Shown one piece after another: positions 8,330 through 18,416 of a DNA stretch of 64,000 nt. This DNA is from Leptospira sp. (GTDB lineage: Bacteria > Spirochaetota > Leptospiria > Leptospirales > Leptospiraceae). The DNA lies in the NCBI GenBank assembly GCA_027533185.1, contig JAPZTS010000006.1, forward strand, positions 1-64,000. The letters run 5' to 3'. The notes beneath the pieces are model-generated. The model was given only the letters and a program-made list of their open reading frames with translations, was not told the DNA's origin and made no database searches. A program made the position numbers and the translations under genes. Within the stretch, counting starts at the first letter, position 1, and every line of letters begins with the position of its first letter.

Positions 8330-9622
8330 TTACTGAAGGCAAAGTTCAAACTGGAACTCACCCTCTTTTTCCTTTGATGGAAAGTAAACAACGGGTTTTA
8401 TGTCGAGAAATTGGCCTCGAATCATTGTTTCGTATAATTTTTTCTCTTTGAGACGTCCTTTTAAATAGTTATCCGTTACAATTCGTCCGTCTTCTTCCAA
8501 AATCCCTTCAAAGTTTTTTCCTATCGTTGTTTCTGCATACTTTGTATGGAGATTGGAACCAAAATGAATGAGATCCCAAACACGCCTCTTTTTCTCATCA
8601 CCAGGGATCGGATCACCGAAACTCTCTGCACTCGTTCCTTTACGAACCGAATAGGGAAATACATGCAGTTTGGCAAAACCAAGTTCGCTGATTAAATCTT
8701 TAGTCTCCTGCAGATGGGTCTCTGTTTCTGTTGGGAAACCTACAATAACATCAGTTCCCAAAAAAATATTGGGGATCTTTTCTTTTACAAGTTCAATCCG
8801 TTTTCGAAAGCTATCTGGATGATAGGTTCTCCTCATATCTTTGAGCACATCCCGACTCCCGCTTTGAATCGGAACATGAAGAAATTTACAAAACCGAGGG
8901 TGACTCATCAGATCTACGAGACCATGGCTTACATCTGGTGGCTCAATAGAAGAAAGTCGTAACCTAGAATATTCTAATATTTTTAAAACATCTTCAAGCA
9001 GATTTAAAAAACCCTTTTCCCCATTTTCAAGTCGATACCAGCCTAGATTGACTCCTGTGAGTTGTATTTCTCCAACACCATTATCTTGTAAATAACGTAC
9101 TTGGTCTAAAACATCATTATAGTCTCGACTAACACCTTGTCCACGTGCGCTTGGAATTTTACAATAAGAACATTTGCGATTGCAACCATCTTGGATTTTT
9201 AAATAAGCGCGTGTGTGACCCTCAGGCAAAACATCTGAATAAGAAAATCGATTATTTGGTTTTTGATTCTGAATTTCCCGCCCTTCATAGTCTGATAGAA
9301 TCTTATAAGGTAGGGAACTTTTTTCCGAATTCCCGAATACTCCATAAACACCTGGGATGTTCAAGAGTATTTCTTTGTCTGTTTCCGCATAACATCCAGT
9401 TACATAGACTTTCGCACCAGGATTTGATCGAATTGCATTGCGTATAATATTTCGATTTTTGACATCCGCTTTATTAGTTACCGTACAAGTATTAACAACA
9501 ATATAATCCGCAGATTCATTCGTATTTACAAGACTGAAACCCTTTTCTTTTAGTACTGAGTAGATACCATCCGTTTCAAAAAAATTGAGCCGGCATCCAA
9601 GAGTATGAAACTTAACTTTCAC
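8330..9622 (-). CDS. mtaB: tRNA t6A37 methylthiotransferase MtaB
   Basis: 430 residues, full length. The radical-SAM methylthiotransferase layout is complete: N-terminal UPF0004 domain with Cys10 (HTLGCRLN), Cys46 and Cys77, then the radical-SAM triad CNRKCSYC at Cys147, Cys151 and Cys154. [11 protein letters not shown] is the MtaB-type rather than the MiaB- or RimO-type N-terminus. The enzyme converts t6A37 to ms2t6A37 in tRNAs reading ANN codons, using two iron-sulfur clusters. Its start overlaps the stop of the upstream TPR gene by four bases, so it is translationally coupled. Cytosolic. I am sure of the family and fairly sure of the MtaB subgroup. Confidence 0.92.
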   Translation of the reverse strand: MKVKFHTLGCRLNFFETDGIYSVLKEKGFSLVNTNESADYIVVNTCTVTNKADVKNRNIIRNAIRSNPGAKVYVTGCYAETDKEILLNIPGVYGVFGNSEKSSLPYKILSDYEGREIQNQKPNNRFSYSDVLPEGHTRAYLKIQDGCNRKCSYCKIPSARGQGVSRDYNDVLDQVRYLQDNGVGEIQLTGVNLGWYRLENGEKGFLNLLEDVLKILEYSRLRLSSIEPPDVSHGLVDLMSHPRFCKFLHVPIQSGSRDVLKDMRRTYHPDSFRKRIELVKEKIPNIFLGTDVIVGFPTETETHLQETKDLISELGFAKLHVFPYSVRKGTSAESFGDPIPGDEKKRRVWDLIHFGSNLHTKYAETTIGKNFEGILEEDGRIVTDNYLKGRLKEKKLYETMIRGQFLDIKPVVYFPSKEKEGEFQFELCLQ

Positions 9623-10407
9623 AGCGTAGCGAGTTCTTGGATCCTTTTTTTATTTTCTTGAATGGATGGATTTTCTTTTGCTAATGAAACAGCCTTATCA
9701 ACACAATCCTTTGCTTCCGATAGATAAGAGTTTGCCTGAGTCTTTTTCCCAAGTTTTTTGTTTGTACGATATAGAGCCTCTTGCACTAAAGCAAGATTGT
9801 TCCAAACTTCTGGAGAATTTCCGTTCAAGGAAGAAGCCCATCTTAAACTAACATCCGCTTTGTCATAGTTCTTCAGATTGTAATAGATTTTCCCTTCCAA
9901 TTCCAACATACGAAAATCATTGGGGCTACCAGCCTTAGCTTTTTCGATTTGAGAAAGTGCTGTTTTTGAGGCACCTCGTTCACTCAGAGCCAATGCATAA
10001 TAGTAACGGATTTCGGGATTGGTGGGATACATCGGAATGACTCTCTCAGAGAGTTCAATAGCAGGTTTCCACTTTTTAAACTTAGTTAGGATTCCCAGTG
10101 ATTGCAAAAGTAAATCTTCATCATCTGGTTTCCGTTTGCGAGCCTCTAACATATTCTTATAAGCGTTGTCAAAATCATTGAGTTTATTATAATTCAACGC
10201 AAGCAATGCGTAAAATTCATAGGAGGATTTACCTTCAGCTAACAAGGATTTGAGTAATTCTATGGACTTGTTGTAGTTTTTAACTTTATATTCGTCTACC
10301 GCGGAAAAATAGGTAGATCCACCTTCCGTGGTTTGTCCAAGTATCGGTGAAGATACAAGACAGCTTAAAAAGAAGGCAAAGTAGCCAGAGTATATAATTT
10401 GTTTCAT
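9619..10407 (-). CDS. Exported TPR-repeat protein
   Basis: 262 residues with a signal peptide (hydrophobic 8-20, cleavage likely after ILG before QTTEG). The mature chain is almost wholly tetratricopeptide repeats: pairs such as [37 protein letters not shown] and later units with the usual W/Y, G/A and P positions, about five repeats. Such proteins are scaffolds in the periplasm; no partner is named by the sequence. It overlaps the genes on both sides by four bases, so the three genes 10404, 9619 and 8330 form one coupled unit. Confidence 0.8.
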   Translation of the reverse strand: MKQIIYSGYFAFFLSCLVSSPILGQTTEGGSTYFSAVDEYKVKNYNKSIELLKSLLAEGKSSYEFYALLALNYNKLNDFDNAYKNMLEARKRKPDDEDLLLQSLGILTKFKKWKPAIELSERVIPMYPTNPEIRYYYALALSERGASKTALSQIEKAKAGSPNDFRMLELEGKIYYNLKNYDKADVSLRWASSLNGNSPEVWNNLALVQEALYRTNKKLGKKTQANSYLSEAKDCVDKAVSLAKENPSIQENKKRIQELATL

Positions 10408-10835
10408 AGATCTTGGGGAACCGTAATGGAGTTCAAATTGACCGAATCAATCCGTGAATGGTAGGGTTCGATGGGGTCTAGGTATACGAAAACGCTTCCC
10501 CCTTGGGAAAGCAAGTAATGTTCAATATGTTCCTCCGTGAGTATTTCCTCACCATCCACAAAAAGGATAGGAACGTCACCCGGTCCCAAATGCATATGAT
10601 AGTCTCTACCTGGCAAAAAATCGACTACGTTCAAATAGCCAAAACCATAGTAAAGACCTTGTTGGAAGTAGTATTTGTATTTCACCTTTACTTCAGGCAA
10701 AATCAAATTGGGGCGAATTACCCCAAGTTCAATGCGCTCAATGGTAGCAATCGTTCGAATTTTACGGAGCTGGAACCAGATTTTACGAATAAAAAAATAG
10801 GAAAATAGAAAGACAAGGGGGATTAAGATTGCCAC
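10404..10835 (-). CDS. Small membrane-anchored protein, unknown function
   Basis: 143 residues. Start codon is GTG at 10835, supported by AGGGGGA five bases upstream. One N-terminal membrane helix (ILIPLVFLFSYFFI) is followed by a soluble beta-rich domain with ATIERIELGVI and VKVKYKYYFQQGLYYGFGY, loosely like the DUF3592 type of membrane-proximal domain; I do not claim membership. It lies 17 bases after clpC and overlaps the TPR gene, so it is part of the clpC transcript. No function can be stated. Confidence 0.7.
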   Translation of the reverse strand: MAILIPLVFLFSYFFIRKIWFQLRKIRTIATIERIELGVIRPNLILPEVKVKYKYYFQQGLYYGFGYLNVVDFLPGRDYHMHLGPGDVPILFVDGEEILTEEHIEHYLLSQGGSVFVYLDPIEPYHSRIDSVNLNSITVPQDL

Positions 10836-10852
10836 TTAAGTCCCCCTACTCC

Positions 10853-13399
10853 TTATACGAGCGCTAAGTCTTTTTCTGGTTCACTTGCAGAAGACCCACC
10901 ATCACCCTTGGGAGGTTCTTTGTAATCTTCCCAGGATGACTCAGAATAGACGAGTTTTCCCTCAGCTAGGTCGACTAGGATCTTTGTCGGAGAATCATAA
11001 ACTCCTTTCAAAGACTGCACTGCCATATAGTCTTCTAACTCTCTTTGGAACACCCGTCGAAGTGGTCTCGCACCATAATTCTGGTCGTATCCGATGGTTG
11101 CGAAATGTTCCTTTGCAGCAGTTGTGAGACTCACTAAGACCTTTTTCTCAGTTAGGCGTTTGTTGAAATCCTTTAACATGATATCCACGATCTTTACGAT
11201 CTCTTCTTTTTTGAGTGGAGCAAAGTAAACGATTTCATCTACTCTGTTCAGGAATTCAGGATTAAAATGTTTTTTCAACTGTTCCCGAGCTTGGTCCGCC
11301 TTGTAGGACTCTCTTTCGTCCGCAAAGTCCTCAAAACCAAGCCTTCCGCCTTTCGAAATTTCTTTCGCAGCAATATTGGAAGTCATGATAATGATCGTAT
11401 CTCGGAAATTCACCTTTCTGCCTTTGGTGTCGGTGAGATTCCCCTCTTCCATGATTTGCAGGAGGATGTTAAATAGATCATGGTGTGCCTTTTCGATTTC
11501 ATCTAGTAGAACCAAACTGTAAGGTTTTCTACGTACAAACTCTGTTAACTGTCCACCATCATCATAGCCGACATAACCGGGAGGTGCTCCGATTAGTCTG
11601 GAAACAGCATGTGGTTCCATATACTCGGACATATCTATCCGTAGCATAGCATCCTCAGAACCAAATAGCTGTTCAGCGAGTGCTTTTGCAAGTTCCGTTT
11701 TACCAACTCCGGTAGGTCCAAGAAAAATAAAAGAACCGGTTGGCCTTTTTTCACTCTTAAGTCCTGTTCGGGATCTACGTACTGCCTTCGCCACTTTTTC
11801 AATGGCGTCAGTCTGGCCAACGATCCTAGATTTGATATCTCCCTCGAGGTTCAATAGTTTTTGATTTTCGGTTTGTTCCATCTTACGAAGAGGAATTCCC
11901 GTCCATAAACTCACAACAGAGAGGATATCTTCTTCTTCAATGGAGACGGCATATCCATCCATACGTTCTTGCCACTGTTTGATTTTATCTTCCAAAGCCT
12001 GTTTTTTGCGGTTCACTTCATCACGAACTGCCGCCGCCTTTTCATACTCTTGGCTTCTTACCAAATCTTCTTTTTTGACAGAAAGTGTCTTAATCTCTTC
12101 TTCGATTTCTTTGATTTCGTTTGGTCTTTGGCAATTAGCCAAACGAGCCTTAGCTCCCGCTTCATCTATGATGTCGATTGCCTTGTCCGGTAAAAATCGA
12201 TCATTGATATAACGGTGAGAAAGTTTAACTGCTTGTTCGAGAGCTTTTGCCGAATAACGAACCTTATGGTGGGCTTCATATGCTTTTTTTAGCCCATCAA
12301 GAATCAGGATTGCATCATCCACATTCGGCTCTGCTACCTTGACCATCTGGAATCGTCTCTCAAGTGCGCTATCTTTTTCAATGTACTTTCGGTATTCGTT
12401 GTTTGTTGTAGCACCGATACACTGTAATTCTCCACGAGCAAGTGCAGGCTTTAAGATATTGGCTGCATCAACAGCGCCTTCCGCAGCACCAGCACCTATC
12501 AACGTATGAAGTTCATCAATAAAGATGATGATATTCTGGGAAGACACAATCTCTTTCATAATTTTTTTGAGACGTTCTTCGAATTCACCACGGTATTTGG
12601 TTCCTGCAATTAGACTTGCAAGATCTAAAGATAATACGCGTTTGTCGAAAAGTAAATCAGGAACCAATTTGTCTATGACTGCTTGGGCAAGACCCTCAAC
12701 AATTGCAGTTTTACCAACACCAGATTCGCCAACTAAAACTGGATTGTTCTTGGTTTTTCTAGAAAGGATCTGTATCACCCTTTCAATTTCTTTGGATCGT
12801 CCAATCACTGGATCCAATTTTTTCTCACGAGCAAGTTGGGTAAGATCCCTGGCAAACTCATCCAAAATGGGTGTTTTGCTCTTTTCTTGTCTGGGTTGCG
12901 CTTGGGCAGTGGAGCTTTGGGTCTGTCCTTGTGTTCCACTTCCACCAACGGAACTTGCAGGCGGTGCTCCGAGAAGTCTCAGAATTTCCGATTTGATTAC
13001 ATTGTAGTTTACGCTGAAAGAACTGAGGGATCCGCCTGCTATGTTATTATTATCTCGTAAGAGGGCAAGAAGGATGTGCTCTGTACCAACATAGTTGTGT
13101 TTGAGTCGTTTTGCCTCTTCCTTAGACACTTCAATCATTTTTTGGTATTTGTCTTGGCCTTGGGAAACATCGAGTAATAAAGCTCCTGAACCTTCTCGGG
13201 TCCGCTTTTCGACTTCTTTTCTGAGCTCATTCAAATTGATATTCAGATTGGTCAGGATTTTAATCGCGACAGAGTCCTCTTCCCGAAGAAGACCAAGTAA
13301 AATATGTTCCGGACCAATAAAGTCGGAACCCAAACGTTTTGCCTCATCTTGGGCGATTTCGTTGATGACTCTTTTTGCTCTTTTGGTGAATTCCAACAT
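10853..13399 (-). CDS. clpC: ATP-dependent Clp protease ATP-binding subunit ClpC
   Basis: 848 residues. The ATG at 13399 (MLEFTKRA) is preferred to the GTG two codons earlier, as GCAGG lies six bases ahead of it. Two Clp_N repeats (to about 145), AAA+ 1 with [15 protein letters not shown] and [14 protein letters not shown], a middle coiled coil with a UVR-like segment near 410-480, AAA+ 2 with [17 protein letters not shown], and the ClpP-docking LGF loop in GGRLGFEDF. It is the unfoldase of ClpCP. The N-domain keeps the glutamates of both GxEHILL motifs that in B. subtilis ClpC take part in phospho-arginine binding. The preceding gene encodes an McsA/McsB-like protein, so the firmicute-style pairing is kept. 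Confidence 0.95.
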   Translation of the reverse strand: MLEFTKRAKRVINEIAQDEAKRLGSDFIGPEHILLGLLREEDSVAIKILTNLNINLNELRKEVEKRTREGSGALLLDVSQGQDKYQKMIEVSKEEAKRLKHNYVGTEHILLALLRDNNNIAGGSLSSFSVNYNVIKSEILRLLGAPPASSVGGSGTQGQTQSSTAQAQPRQEKSKTPILDEFARDLTQLAREKKLDPVIGRSKEIERVIQILSRKTKNNPVLVGESGVGKTAIVEGLAQAVIDKLVPDLLFDKRVLSLDLASLIAGTKYRGEFEERLKKIMKEIVSSQNIIIFIDELHTLIGAGAAEGAVDAANILKPALARGELQCIGATTNNEYRKYIEKDSALERRFQMVKVAEPNVDDAILILDGLKKAYEAHHKVRYSAKALEQAVKLSHRYINDRFLPDKAIDIIDEAGAKARLANCQRPNEIKEIEEEIKTLSVKKEDLVRSQEYEKAAAVRDEVNRKKQALEDKIKQWQERMDGYAVSIEEEDILSVVSLWTGIPLRKMEQTENQKLLNLEGDIKSRIVGQTDAIEKVAKAVRRSRTGLKSEKRPTGSFIFLGPTGVGKTELAKALAEQLFGSEDAMLRIDMSEYMEPHAVSRLIGAPPGYVGYDDGGQLTEFVRRKPYSLVLLDEIEKAHHDLFNILLQIMEEGNLTDTKGRKVNFRDTIIIMTSNIAAKEISKGGRLGFEDFADERESYKADQAREQLKKHFNPEFLNRVDEIVYFAPLKKEEIVKIVDIMLKDFNKRLTEKKVLVSLTTAAKEHFATIGYDQNYGARPLRRVFQRELEDYMAVQSLKGVYDSPTKILVDLAEGKLVYSESSWEDYKEPPKGDGGSSASEPEKDLALV

Positions 13400-13444
13400 G
13401 CGCACCCTGCCTTTATAAACTTAGACGAACGTCCTTGTCCCTAT

Positions 13445-14263
13445 CTAAACCGTACTCGTTTTTGGAAGCGTGAGTAAACTAAGAATTTTGAAAAACTCAC
13501 GTTTTTGAACGGCACCAACGTTCTTAACGGAAATTTTTGTGAGAACTCCTAGTGACTTTGCACCTCCCCCAATGGTTGTACCATCGGATAGCAGAGCAAA
13601 TTCTATACCAAAATCAGATAGTTTTGACAATTTTGTCAAAATGGTTGCCTGTGCGTTCCCGTGTAATCTCAAAATGACGGAGAGTCGATCTCCCCTCCCC
13701 CAATTCGTGGGACAAGAATTGATCCACCCAATTTTTGGTTTGTAGGCCCAAAGGTCCTTGGAAGATAAAAGAGACAGTCCTTCCGGATTTAGATTTTGAA
13801 TCCTGGTTTGGAGCTCCCACAGGCAACTGTCAAAATTTGTGATAGCTTGTTCCGAAAAGGAATCATAGATCCATTCCATCCTTAAATGATCTTCTGATTC
13901 CGAATAGGTTCGAAAGGTTTCTCTCCCAAAAGAGAAAATCGCTGTTCCACTGTTTTTTGTAACATCGGTTTTATTAAAGATTTTTTGAATCGCAGGGAGT
14001 TGGGAGTCGTAAAAGGGAAAAAAGCCAGATTTTAGATTTCGAGAAATTCTGTATCGCAAGCTCACAACTTCAAAATCCTTGGCCTGGGTCAAAGACCTTA
14101 AATTTTCATAAAAGAAATTCGGAATCTTTTTAAATGTAATTGGATAGGTTTGTTTTTTTTGAAAGAGCCAGCTTTGAACCAAGGGGACACAGTGCACGCA
14201 GCCACATTTTCCATGTTTTAAGAATGTGGAGAATTTTAAACCACAATGCCCACAAAAATCCAT
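13445..14263 (-). CDS. McsA-like zinc finger fused to a short McsB-like arginine-kinase domain
   Basis: 272 residues. The N-terminus has cysteines 4, 7, 20, 22 and 25 (CGHC, CGCVHC), a McsA-like zinc site. The rest follows the guanido-kinase fold of McsB: VVSLRYRISRNLKSGFFP (67-83) matches the SSRVRLARN motif, SEDHLR (123-128) the catalytic EEHLR motif, and SCPTNWGRG (183-191) the conserved cysteine motif SCPTNxGTG with Arg193. The later RGxxGE loop is not kept (FALLSDGTTIGG), and the chain stops about 90 residues short, without the C-terminal RDxxRA phospho-arginine site. McsB phosphorylates arginines and marks proteins for ClpCP. This may be a minimal kinase or a pseudokinase adaptor. It lies 45 bases upstream of clpC and overlaps lolD by one base. 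Confidence 0.8.
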   Translation of the reverse strand: MDFCGHCGLKFSTFLKHGKCGCVHCVPLVQSWLFQKKQTYPITFKKIPNFFYENLRSLTQAKDFEVVSLRYRISRNLKSGFFPFYDSQLPAIQKIFNKTDVTKNSGTAIFSFGRETFRTYSESEDHLRMEWIYDSFSEQAITNFDSCLWELQTRIQNLNPEGLSLLSSKDLWAYKPKIGWINSCPTNWGRGDRLSVILRLHGNAQATILTKLSKLSDFGIEFALLSDGTTIGGGAKSLGVLTKISVKNVGAVQKREFFKILSLLTLPKTSTV

Positions 14264-14958
14264 CAGTTCACTGGTGTTAGCTTTCCAGATTCAATCCGAT
14301 TTCGTTTGTGAGCCATGGAAGCAAGTTCCATATCATGTGTCACAAGGATCAAAGAAAATTTGAACTCAGATTGTAAGTCTTTTATCAGATCCATTAAATG
14401 TCTGGAATTTTCACGGTCTAAGTTTCCAGTGGGTTCGTCCGCAAGAATCAATTGTTTTTTGCCAACAAGTGCTCTCGCAACACCAACTCTCGCACTTTCC
14501 CCGCCGGATAATTGAGATGGAAAACTTTCTAGTCTTTCCCCAAGACCGACAAGACCGAGAATCTCCTTCGCACTCTCCCTGGCCAAAGCAGGATTCATTT
14601 TACTAATCAAAAGAGGCATCATCACATTTTCGATGGCTGTAAAATCTGGCAACAGAAGGTGTTGTTGGAAGATAAAAGAAATTCTTTCAGCTCGAAACAC
14701 CTCTCTTTGCCTTTCATTTAAATTTCCAAGAGATACCCCACACACCTCCACCGAACCTTCGTCAAACGAGTCCATAGCCCCCAAGATATTTAGGAGAGTA
14801 GATTTACCAACACCAGAAGCACCTTCCACAGAAACGATATCTCCTTGTTTGACTTCAAAGTTTAGTCCCGAGATGATATTGTATTTTTTATCAACGACTT
14901 GGTAGTACTTGTGTAGGTTTCGAACCGATACGGTTGTTAATAATTCAGTATTAGTCAT
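14263..14958 (-). CDS. lolD: Lipoprotein-releasing ABC transporter ATPase LolD
   Basis: 231 residues. Walker [11 protein letters not shown]-loop [20 protein letters not shown], signature [15 protein letters not shown], Walker [15 protein letters not shown] and switch [24 protein letters not shown] is typical of LolD. With the LolC/E-type permease encoded just upstream (8-base overlap) it would drive extraction of lipoproteins from the inner membrane for transfer to the outer membrane, a job that matters in a lipoprotein-rich spirochaete. The next gene overlaps by one base. Cytosolic face of the inner membrane. Confidence 0.9.
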   Translation of the reverse strand: MTNTELLTTVSVRNLHKYYQVVDKKYNIISGLNFEVKQGDIVSVEGASGVGKSTLLNILGAMDSFDEGSVEVCGVSLGNLNERQREVFRAERISFIFQQHLLLPDFTAIENVMMPLLISKMNPALARESAKEILGLVGLGERLESFPSQLSGGESARVGVARALVGKKQLILADEPTGNLDRENSRHLMDLIKDLQSEFKFSLILVTHDMELASMAHKRNRIESGKLTPVN

Positions 14959-16303
14959 TTCGAATGGTATCCACTGGGTTTAGATTTGCTGCCATACGTG
15001 CAGGGAAATACCCGGCAAGGCCTGAAAGAATGGTGGCAGCGGTTGTCACCATAAAGATGAAAGAAATATCGATATCAACAGGAATATGATCAAAATAATA
15101 GATATCCTTTGGGACAAGTTCCACAGGATCCCAGTCTCCTGGTCTCAAAGTAGATCCGACCCCGTTGATAATTTCGGAAATGATATTGATGATCACTTCC
15201 AATTTGTTGGCGATAAAAATTCCAATCACACCACCAACGACTGATGCGAGAATACCGACGATCATCGCATTTAAGGTAAAAATCAACAAAATATCGTTAG
15301 ACGCAAGGCCAAGAGCTTTTAAGGTTCCGATAGACTTTCGTTTGGCGCGGACAAGTGAGTGAACTGTGGCAACCATTCCCAGAGCAGCAAGAACTATAAA
15401 AAGGAAGACGATGATGGAGATGATCGTCTTTTCCAGTTTCAGTGCTGCTAAAAAATTTTCCTGTTCTTCCGCGATGGTTCTAACAGACCAAGAAGAATTA
15501 TTCTGAATACTAGGGTTCCAATTTTCCTCATTCAACCTGGACAAGATCCTATTTTTTGTAAGTTTGAGATCATCTAGACTTTTTACCTTCACCGCAATCT
15601 GGTTCACAGCACCCTTCATTTTTAAAAACTCTTGAGCTTGTGGGAGTGAAAGAAAAACAAATTTAGAATCATAATTATAATAGCCGGTCTTAAAAACGCC
15701 CGTTAGACGAAAAGTTTGAACATTTACCTGAACTCCTCTCTCAACTGTAAACCGACCGCCAGGAACTGCCATAGTGATTTCTCGACCCATTCCGTAGCCA
15801 TAAATAGCACTCATCTCTTTCCCAACCACTACCAGTTTTTTGGTATTGATGTTTTGTATCTCTTCTCGGTTGTATTGTAAAATCCGAGGAAAGTTGGGTA
15901 GGCCATTCAACAGGAGTTTTTCCACAGAATCGATGGGTACAGCTCGGATCATAATAGGAGTAAAATTGTTATTACTCTGTATCAGACCATGACTCGTGAT
16001 ATTTCCTTCAATCGAAACAATGGATTCGCCAAGTTTAGGATCGGATTGGAGTTGCTCTATCACTTTGGAATAGTCGTAGATTGCACCAGACCCATAGGAG
16101 TTTTCAATCGTAATATGGGGTCCACCCTGCCAAAGGGATTCTTTCACTTGTTTTTGAAACCCATTGAATATGGAAAGAACAACCACAAGCAAACTGACTC
16201 CTGTTGCCATCACAATGAAGGAAAGTCGGGACTTGATCGACAGAAATCCCAAAACTCGGGATCCTCGGATATAGCGGATAGTGATTAATGATACAATTCC
16301 CAT
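14951..16303 (-). CDS. Lipoprotein-releasing ABC transporter permease, LolC/E family
   Basis: 450 residues. N-terminal [20 protein letters not shown], then a membrane helix ([18 protein letters not shown]), the [12 protein letters not shown] start of a periplasmic domain, and three C-terminal helices with [15 protein letters not shown] at the coupling site, all as in LolC/LolE. Only one permease gene is present here, so it could act as a homodimer (LolF-like) or pair with a subunit encoded elsewhere; I leave the symbol open. AGG lies eight bases ahead of the ATG. It heads the - strand series lolC/E-lolD-McsAB-like-clpC and is divergent from the gene at 16364. Confidence 0.88.
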   Translation of the reverse strand: MGIVSLITIRYIRGSRVLGFLSIKSRLSFIVMATGVSLLVVVLSIFNGFQKQVKESLWQGGPHITIENSYGSGAIYDYSKVIEQLQSDPKLGESIVSIEGNITSHGLIQSNNNFTPIMIRAVPIDSVEKLLLNGLPNFPRILQYNREEIQNINTKKLVVVGKEMSAIYGYGMGREITMAVPGGRFTVERGVQVNVQTFRLTGVFKTGYYNYDSKFVFLSLPQAQEFLKMKGAVNQIAVKVKSLDDLKLTKNRILSRLNEENWNPSIQNNSSWSVRTIAEEQENFLAALKLEKTIISIIVFLFIVLAALGMVATVHSLVRAKRKSIGTLKALGLASNDILLIFTLNAMIVGILASVVGGVIGIFIANKLEVIINIISEIINGVGSTLRPGDWDPVELVPKDIYYFDHIPVDIDISFIFMVTTAATILSGLAGYFPARMAANLNPVDTIRND

Positions 16304-16318
16304 ACAAACCTAATCTTT

Positions 16319-16347
16319 TTGACAGCTTTCTTCCTTAGATGGATACT
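16319..16347 (+). promoter_or_regulatory. Sigma-70-type promoter for the 16364 gene
   Basis: Perfect -35 box TTGACA at 16319-16324, 17-base spacer, and GATACT at 16342-16347, four of six matches to TATAAT. Transcription would begin near 16354, about ten bases ahead of the ATG at 16364. It lies in the short gap between two divergent genes. Confidence 0.55.
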
Positions 16348-16363
16348 GTCAAAAAAGAACCAT

Positions 16364-17350
16364 ATGCCAGAGACTCCAAATTATTATTCGATTAAGGTCA
16401 ATATTCGTGACGATGCCAATATGGTTTATACCATGATTTCGGCTCTGGTTGACCCTGTAGAAATTAAAACTCTCAAATATGAGAGTGTGGCGAGTGGTAG
16501 TCCTCTTTCCTTGTTGCCCATCCACTGCACATTTCAGGATTTTTACAACCGAATCCAAAGAGTTATTTACAAAGGCGAACAGTTAAAGAATATCACAAAG
16601 TCTTTAGGTGAACTTACAAAAACGAAATTTGGTTCAGAAAGTTTTCTGGAAGAACTCCTTCACTACCTAGACCACAATCTAAATGATAGAATTGAGTTTG
16701 TTTTCCAAGAAATGCACAACAGAACTGCTGGAAATTCAAATCCAAAACTCGAAATTCATTACGAACTGATAGACTCAAAAGATATAAATAGGACCACAGT
16801 TGATGAGGAAGAAATCGCTAAAAAAGAAGCACCTCCTCCCACACCAGTTCCCGAATCGTCTGGCTTTTTAATTCCACCTGACAAACAAATTGTGCAGTTT
16901 CGTTTCCAGCTATCTCCTGTAAATGGTATTCCACTCGCGGACCTCAAAGCTGGGGACAATGTATATGTTAGATTGGTGCCTGGGGATAGTACCACGGACG
17001 CTATCATATCGAACCTAGAGCTCAAAGAAGAATCTGGGCAAATCAAACAAGTTCCTGCAAAAATTGTAAATATCTCAAACCATAAAACGTTTTCGGAAGT
17101 TGTGATCAAACTCAATGAACAGATTTATGGAAAGATCATAGAGGAAGAAAACTCTGTAAAAATCAAAATGACAGATGCAAAAATGGGTAAAGCTGATATT
17201 CTAACCTCTGTAGCGAGCCCCAGTGCAAAAACTTCAAAGTCCAATCTTTCGAAAGTCAAACCAGACGAAGAAAGTGCGCATTTACTTCCTTATATCATTA
17301 TGCTCGTAGCACTTGTGGTAGGAATGATGGCGATATTTGTAATTTTATAA
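16364..17350 (+). CDS. Tail-anchored membrane protein, unknown function
   Basis: 328 residues from ATG 16364 (MPETPNYYSIKVN). An in-frame TTG at 16319 is rejected because it is the -35 box of the likely promoter. No signal peptide; a cytosolic N-terminal domain to about 155 with mixed alpha/beta pattern, a proline-rich linker (KKEAPPPTPVPESS), a second domain containing FRFQLSPVNGIPLADLKAGDNVYVRL, which suggests a beta-barrel or PilZ-like fold but lacks clear motifs, and one C-terminal helix (YIIMLVALVVGMMAIFVIL) as the only membrane segment. Followed after five bases by another membrane protein gene, so the pair is one operon. Function unknown. Confidence 0.75.
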   Translation: MPETPNYYSIKVNIRDDANMVYTMISALVDPVEIKTLKYESVASGSPLSLLPIHCTFQDFYNRIQRVIYKGEQLKNITKSLGELTKTKFGSESFLEELLHYLDHNLNDRIEFVFQEMHNRTAGNSNPKLEIHYELIDSKDINRTTVDEEEIAKKEAPPPTPVPESSGFLIPPDKQIVQFRFQLSPVNGIPLADLKAGDNVYVRLVPGDSTTDAIISNLELKEESGQIKQVPAKIVNISNHKTFSEVVIKLNEQIYGKIIEEENSVKIKMTDAKMGKADILTSVASPSAKTSKSNLSKVKPDEESAHLLPYIIMLVALVVGMMAIFVIL

Positions 17351-17355
17351 AATTT

Positions 17356-18375
17356 ATGAAAAATATACTTATTAAATTTGCTCCGATTCTTGCTCCCATC
17401 TTTGTTTTGTTTTTTGTGTTTCATTCTCTAACAAATGAATATTCTGTAAAATTCGAAGAAACTTATATCGAAACAGGCGAAGACCTACAGCCCACAAAAT
17501 CCGTTCCAAAAATAAATCGTGAGTCGGGAGTGATTTCTCGGATTACATACTTAGAAGATTTTTTAAAGAACTTAGAAGAAACAAAGGTGACAGTAGATAC
17601 CGATCTGGAAGAAACAAAAGATGCCATTAGACGTGTGCTAGTTGGACAGAGGATTTACCTCTCTCTACTAGTTTTTTATTTGTTCTTTGCCCTATCCGTT
17701 TTATTCACCTATCTTTTTTCCGCATGGTTTTACAAACACCTTGCTTATGTATTTTATCCTGTCTCAATTCTAGTTACGATTCCAAAATTTTTCTACCAAG
17801 TTCAAATGATGATAAATGGAGATTTTATCTCCATTGTTTATCTTTTGGTCTTTGTGTTATCCTATATTCTTTCTATTGTTTCCATTCATTTGATCGGAAA
17901 GAAGCAACAACTCGAAAATTTTAAAGCACTTCAGTTTTCATCCTCCCTGGAAGAGGAAGGTCGGTCGCCCTCCTCCACTAAGACAGGCAGTTTCTTTTCG
18001 CCCATATTCCATTTTTTATTGATTATCCTTATCGGAATCCTAATCGGAAATTTGGTTTACATACCCCTATTTCTACTTCAGAAGCACTACGTAACCGAGT
18101 TTAGTTACTTTCTTTTTTCTGTTTTAGCCCTTTTGAGTATCTTTTATATTTTCAATTATAAAAAGGTAGGTGGAGAGGGCAGTTTGAAATCATGGCAAAA
18201 CATTCTAGTTAGTTTTGCTTATTTACAGTTTCGATTCCTACGCAATAGTTTTGTGGGTTTATTTGGACTCATTTTTGTTGTGTTTTTTGTAACCTTTCTC
18301 TTCAGCTTACTTTTGTTCAACATTGATCTAATCCAAACCAATTTGGGTCTTTTCGGAAAGGCTACAGAATTTTAG
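17356..18375 (+). CDS. Polytopic membrane protein, unknown function
   Basis: 339 residues. One helix at the N-terminus (FAPILAPIFVLFFVFHSL), a soluble helical stretch of about 80 residues likely outside the membrane (LEDFLKNLEETKVTVDTDLEE), then about seven helices, with a charged loop after the fourth (LEEEGRSPSSTKTG). No family motif recognised. It begins five bases after the tail-anchored protein gene and probably acts with it. The 41 bases to the convergent gene at 18417 contain no obvious hairpin terminator. Confidence 0.7.
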   Translation: MKNILIKFAPILAPIFVLFFVFHSLTNEYSVKFEETYIETGEDLQPTKSVPKINRESGVISRITYLEDFLKNLEETKVTVDTDLEETKDAIRRVLVGQRIYLSLLVFYLFFALSVLFTYLFSAWFYKHLAYVFYPVSILVTIPKFFYQVQMMINGDFISIVYLLVFVLSYILSIVSIHLIGKKQQLENFKALQFSSSLEEEGRSPSSTKTGSFFSPIFHFLLIILIGILIGNLVYIPLFLLQKHYVTEFSYFLFSVLALLSIFYIFNYKKVGGEGSLKSWQNILVSFAYLQFRFLRNSFVGLFGLIFVVFFVTFLFSLLLFNIDLIQTNLGLFGKATEF

Positions 18376-18416
18376 GCAATAGATCAAATAATTGAACGTA
18401 AGATAGGTATTAACAT

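Noticed and set aside
13397..13405. GTG start two codons upstream for clpC
   Set aside because: The ATG at 13399 has the better ribosome-site spacing and matches the usual MLEFTxRA start of the family.
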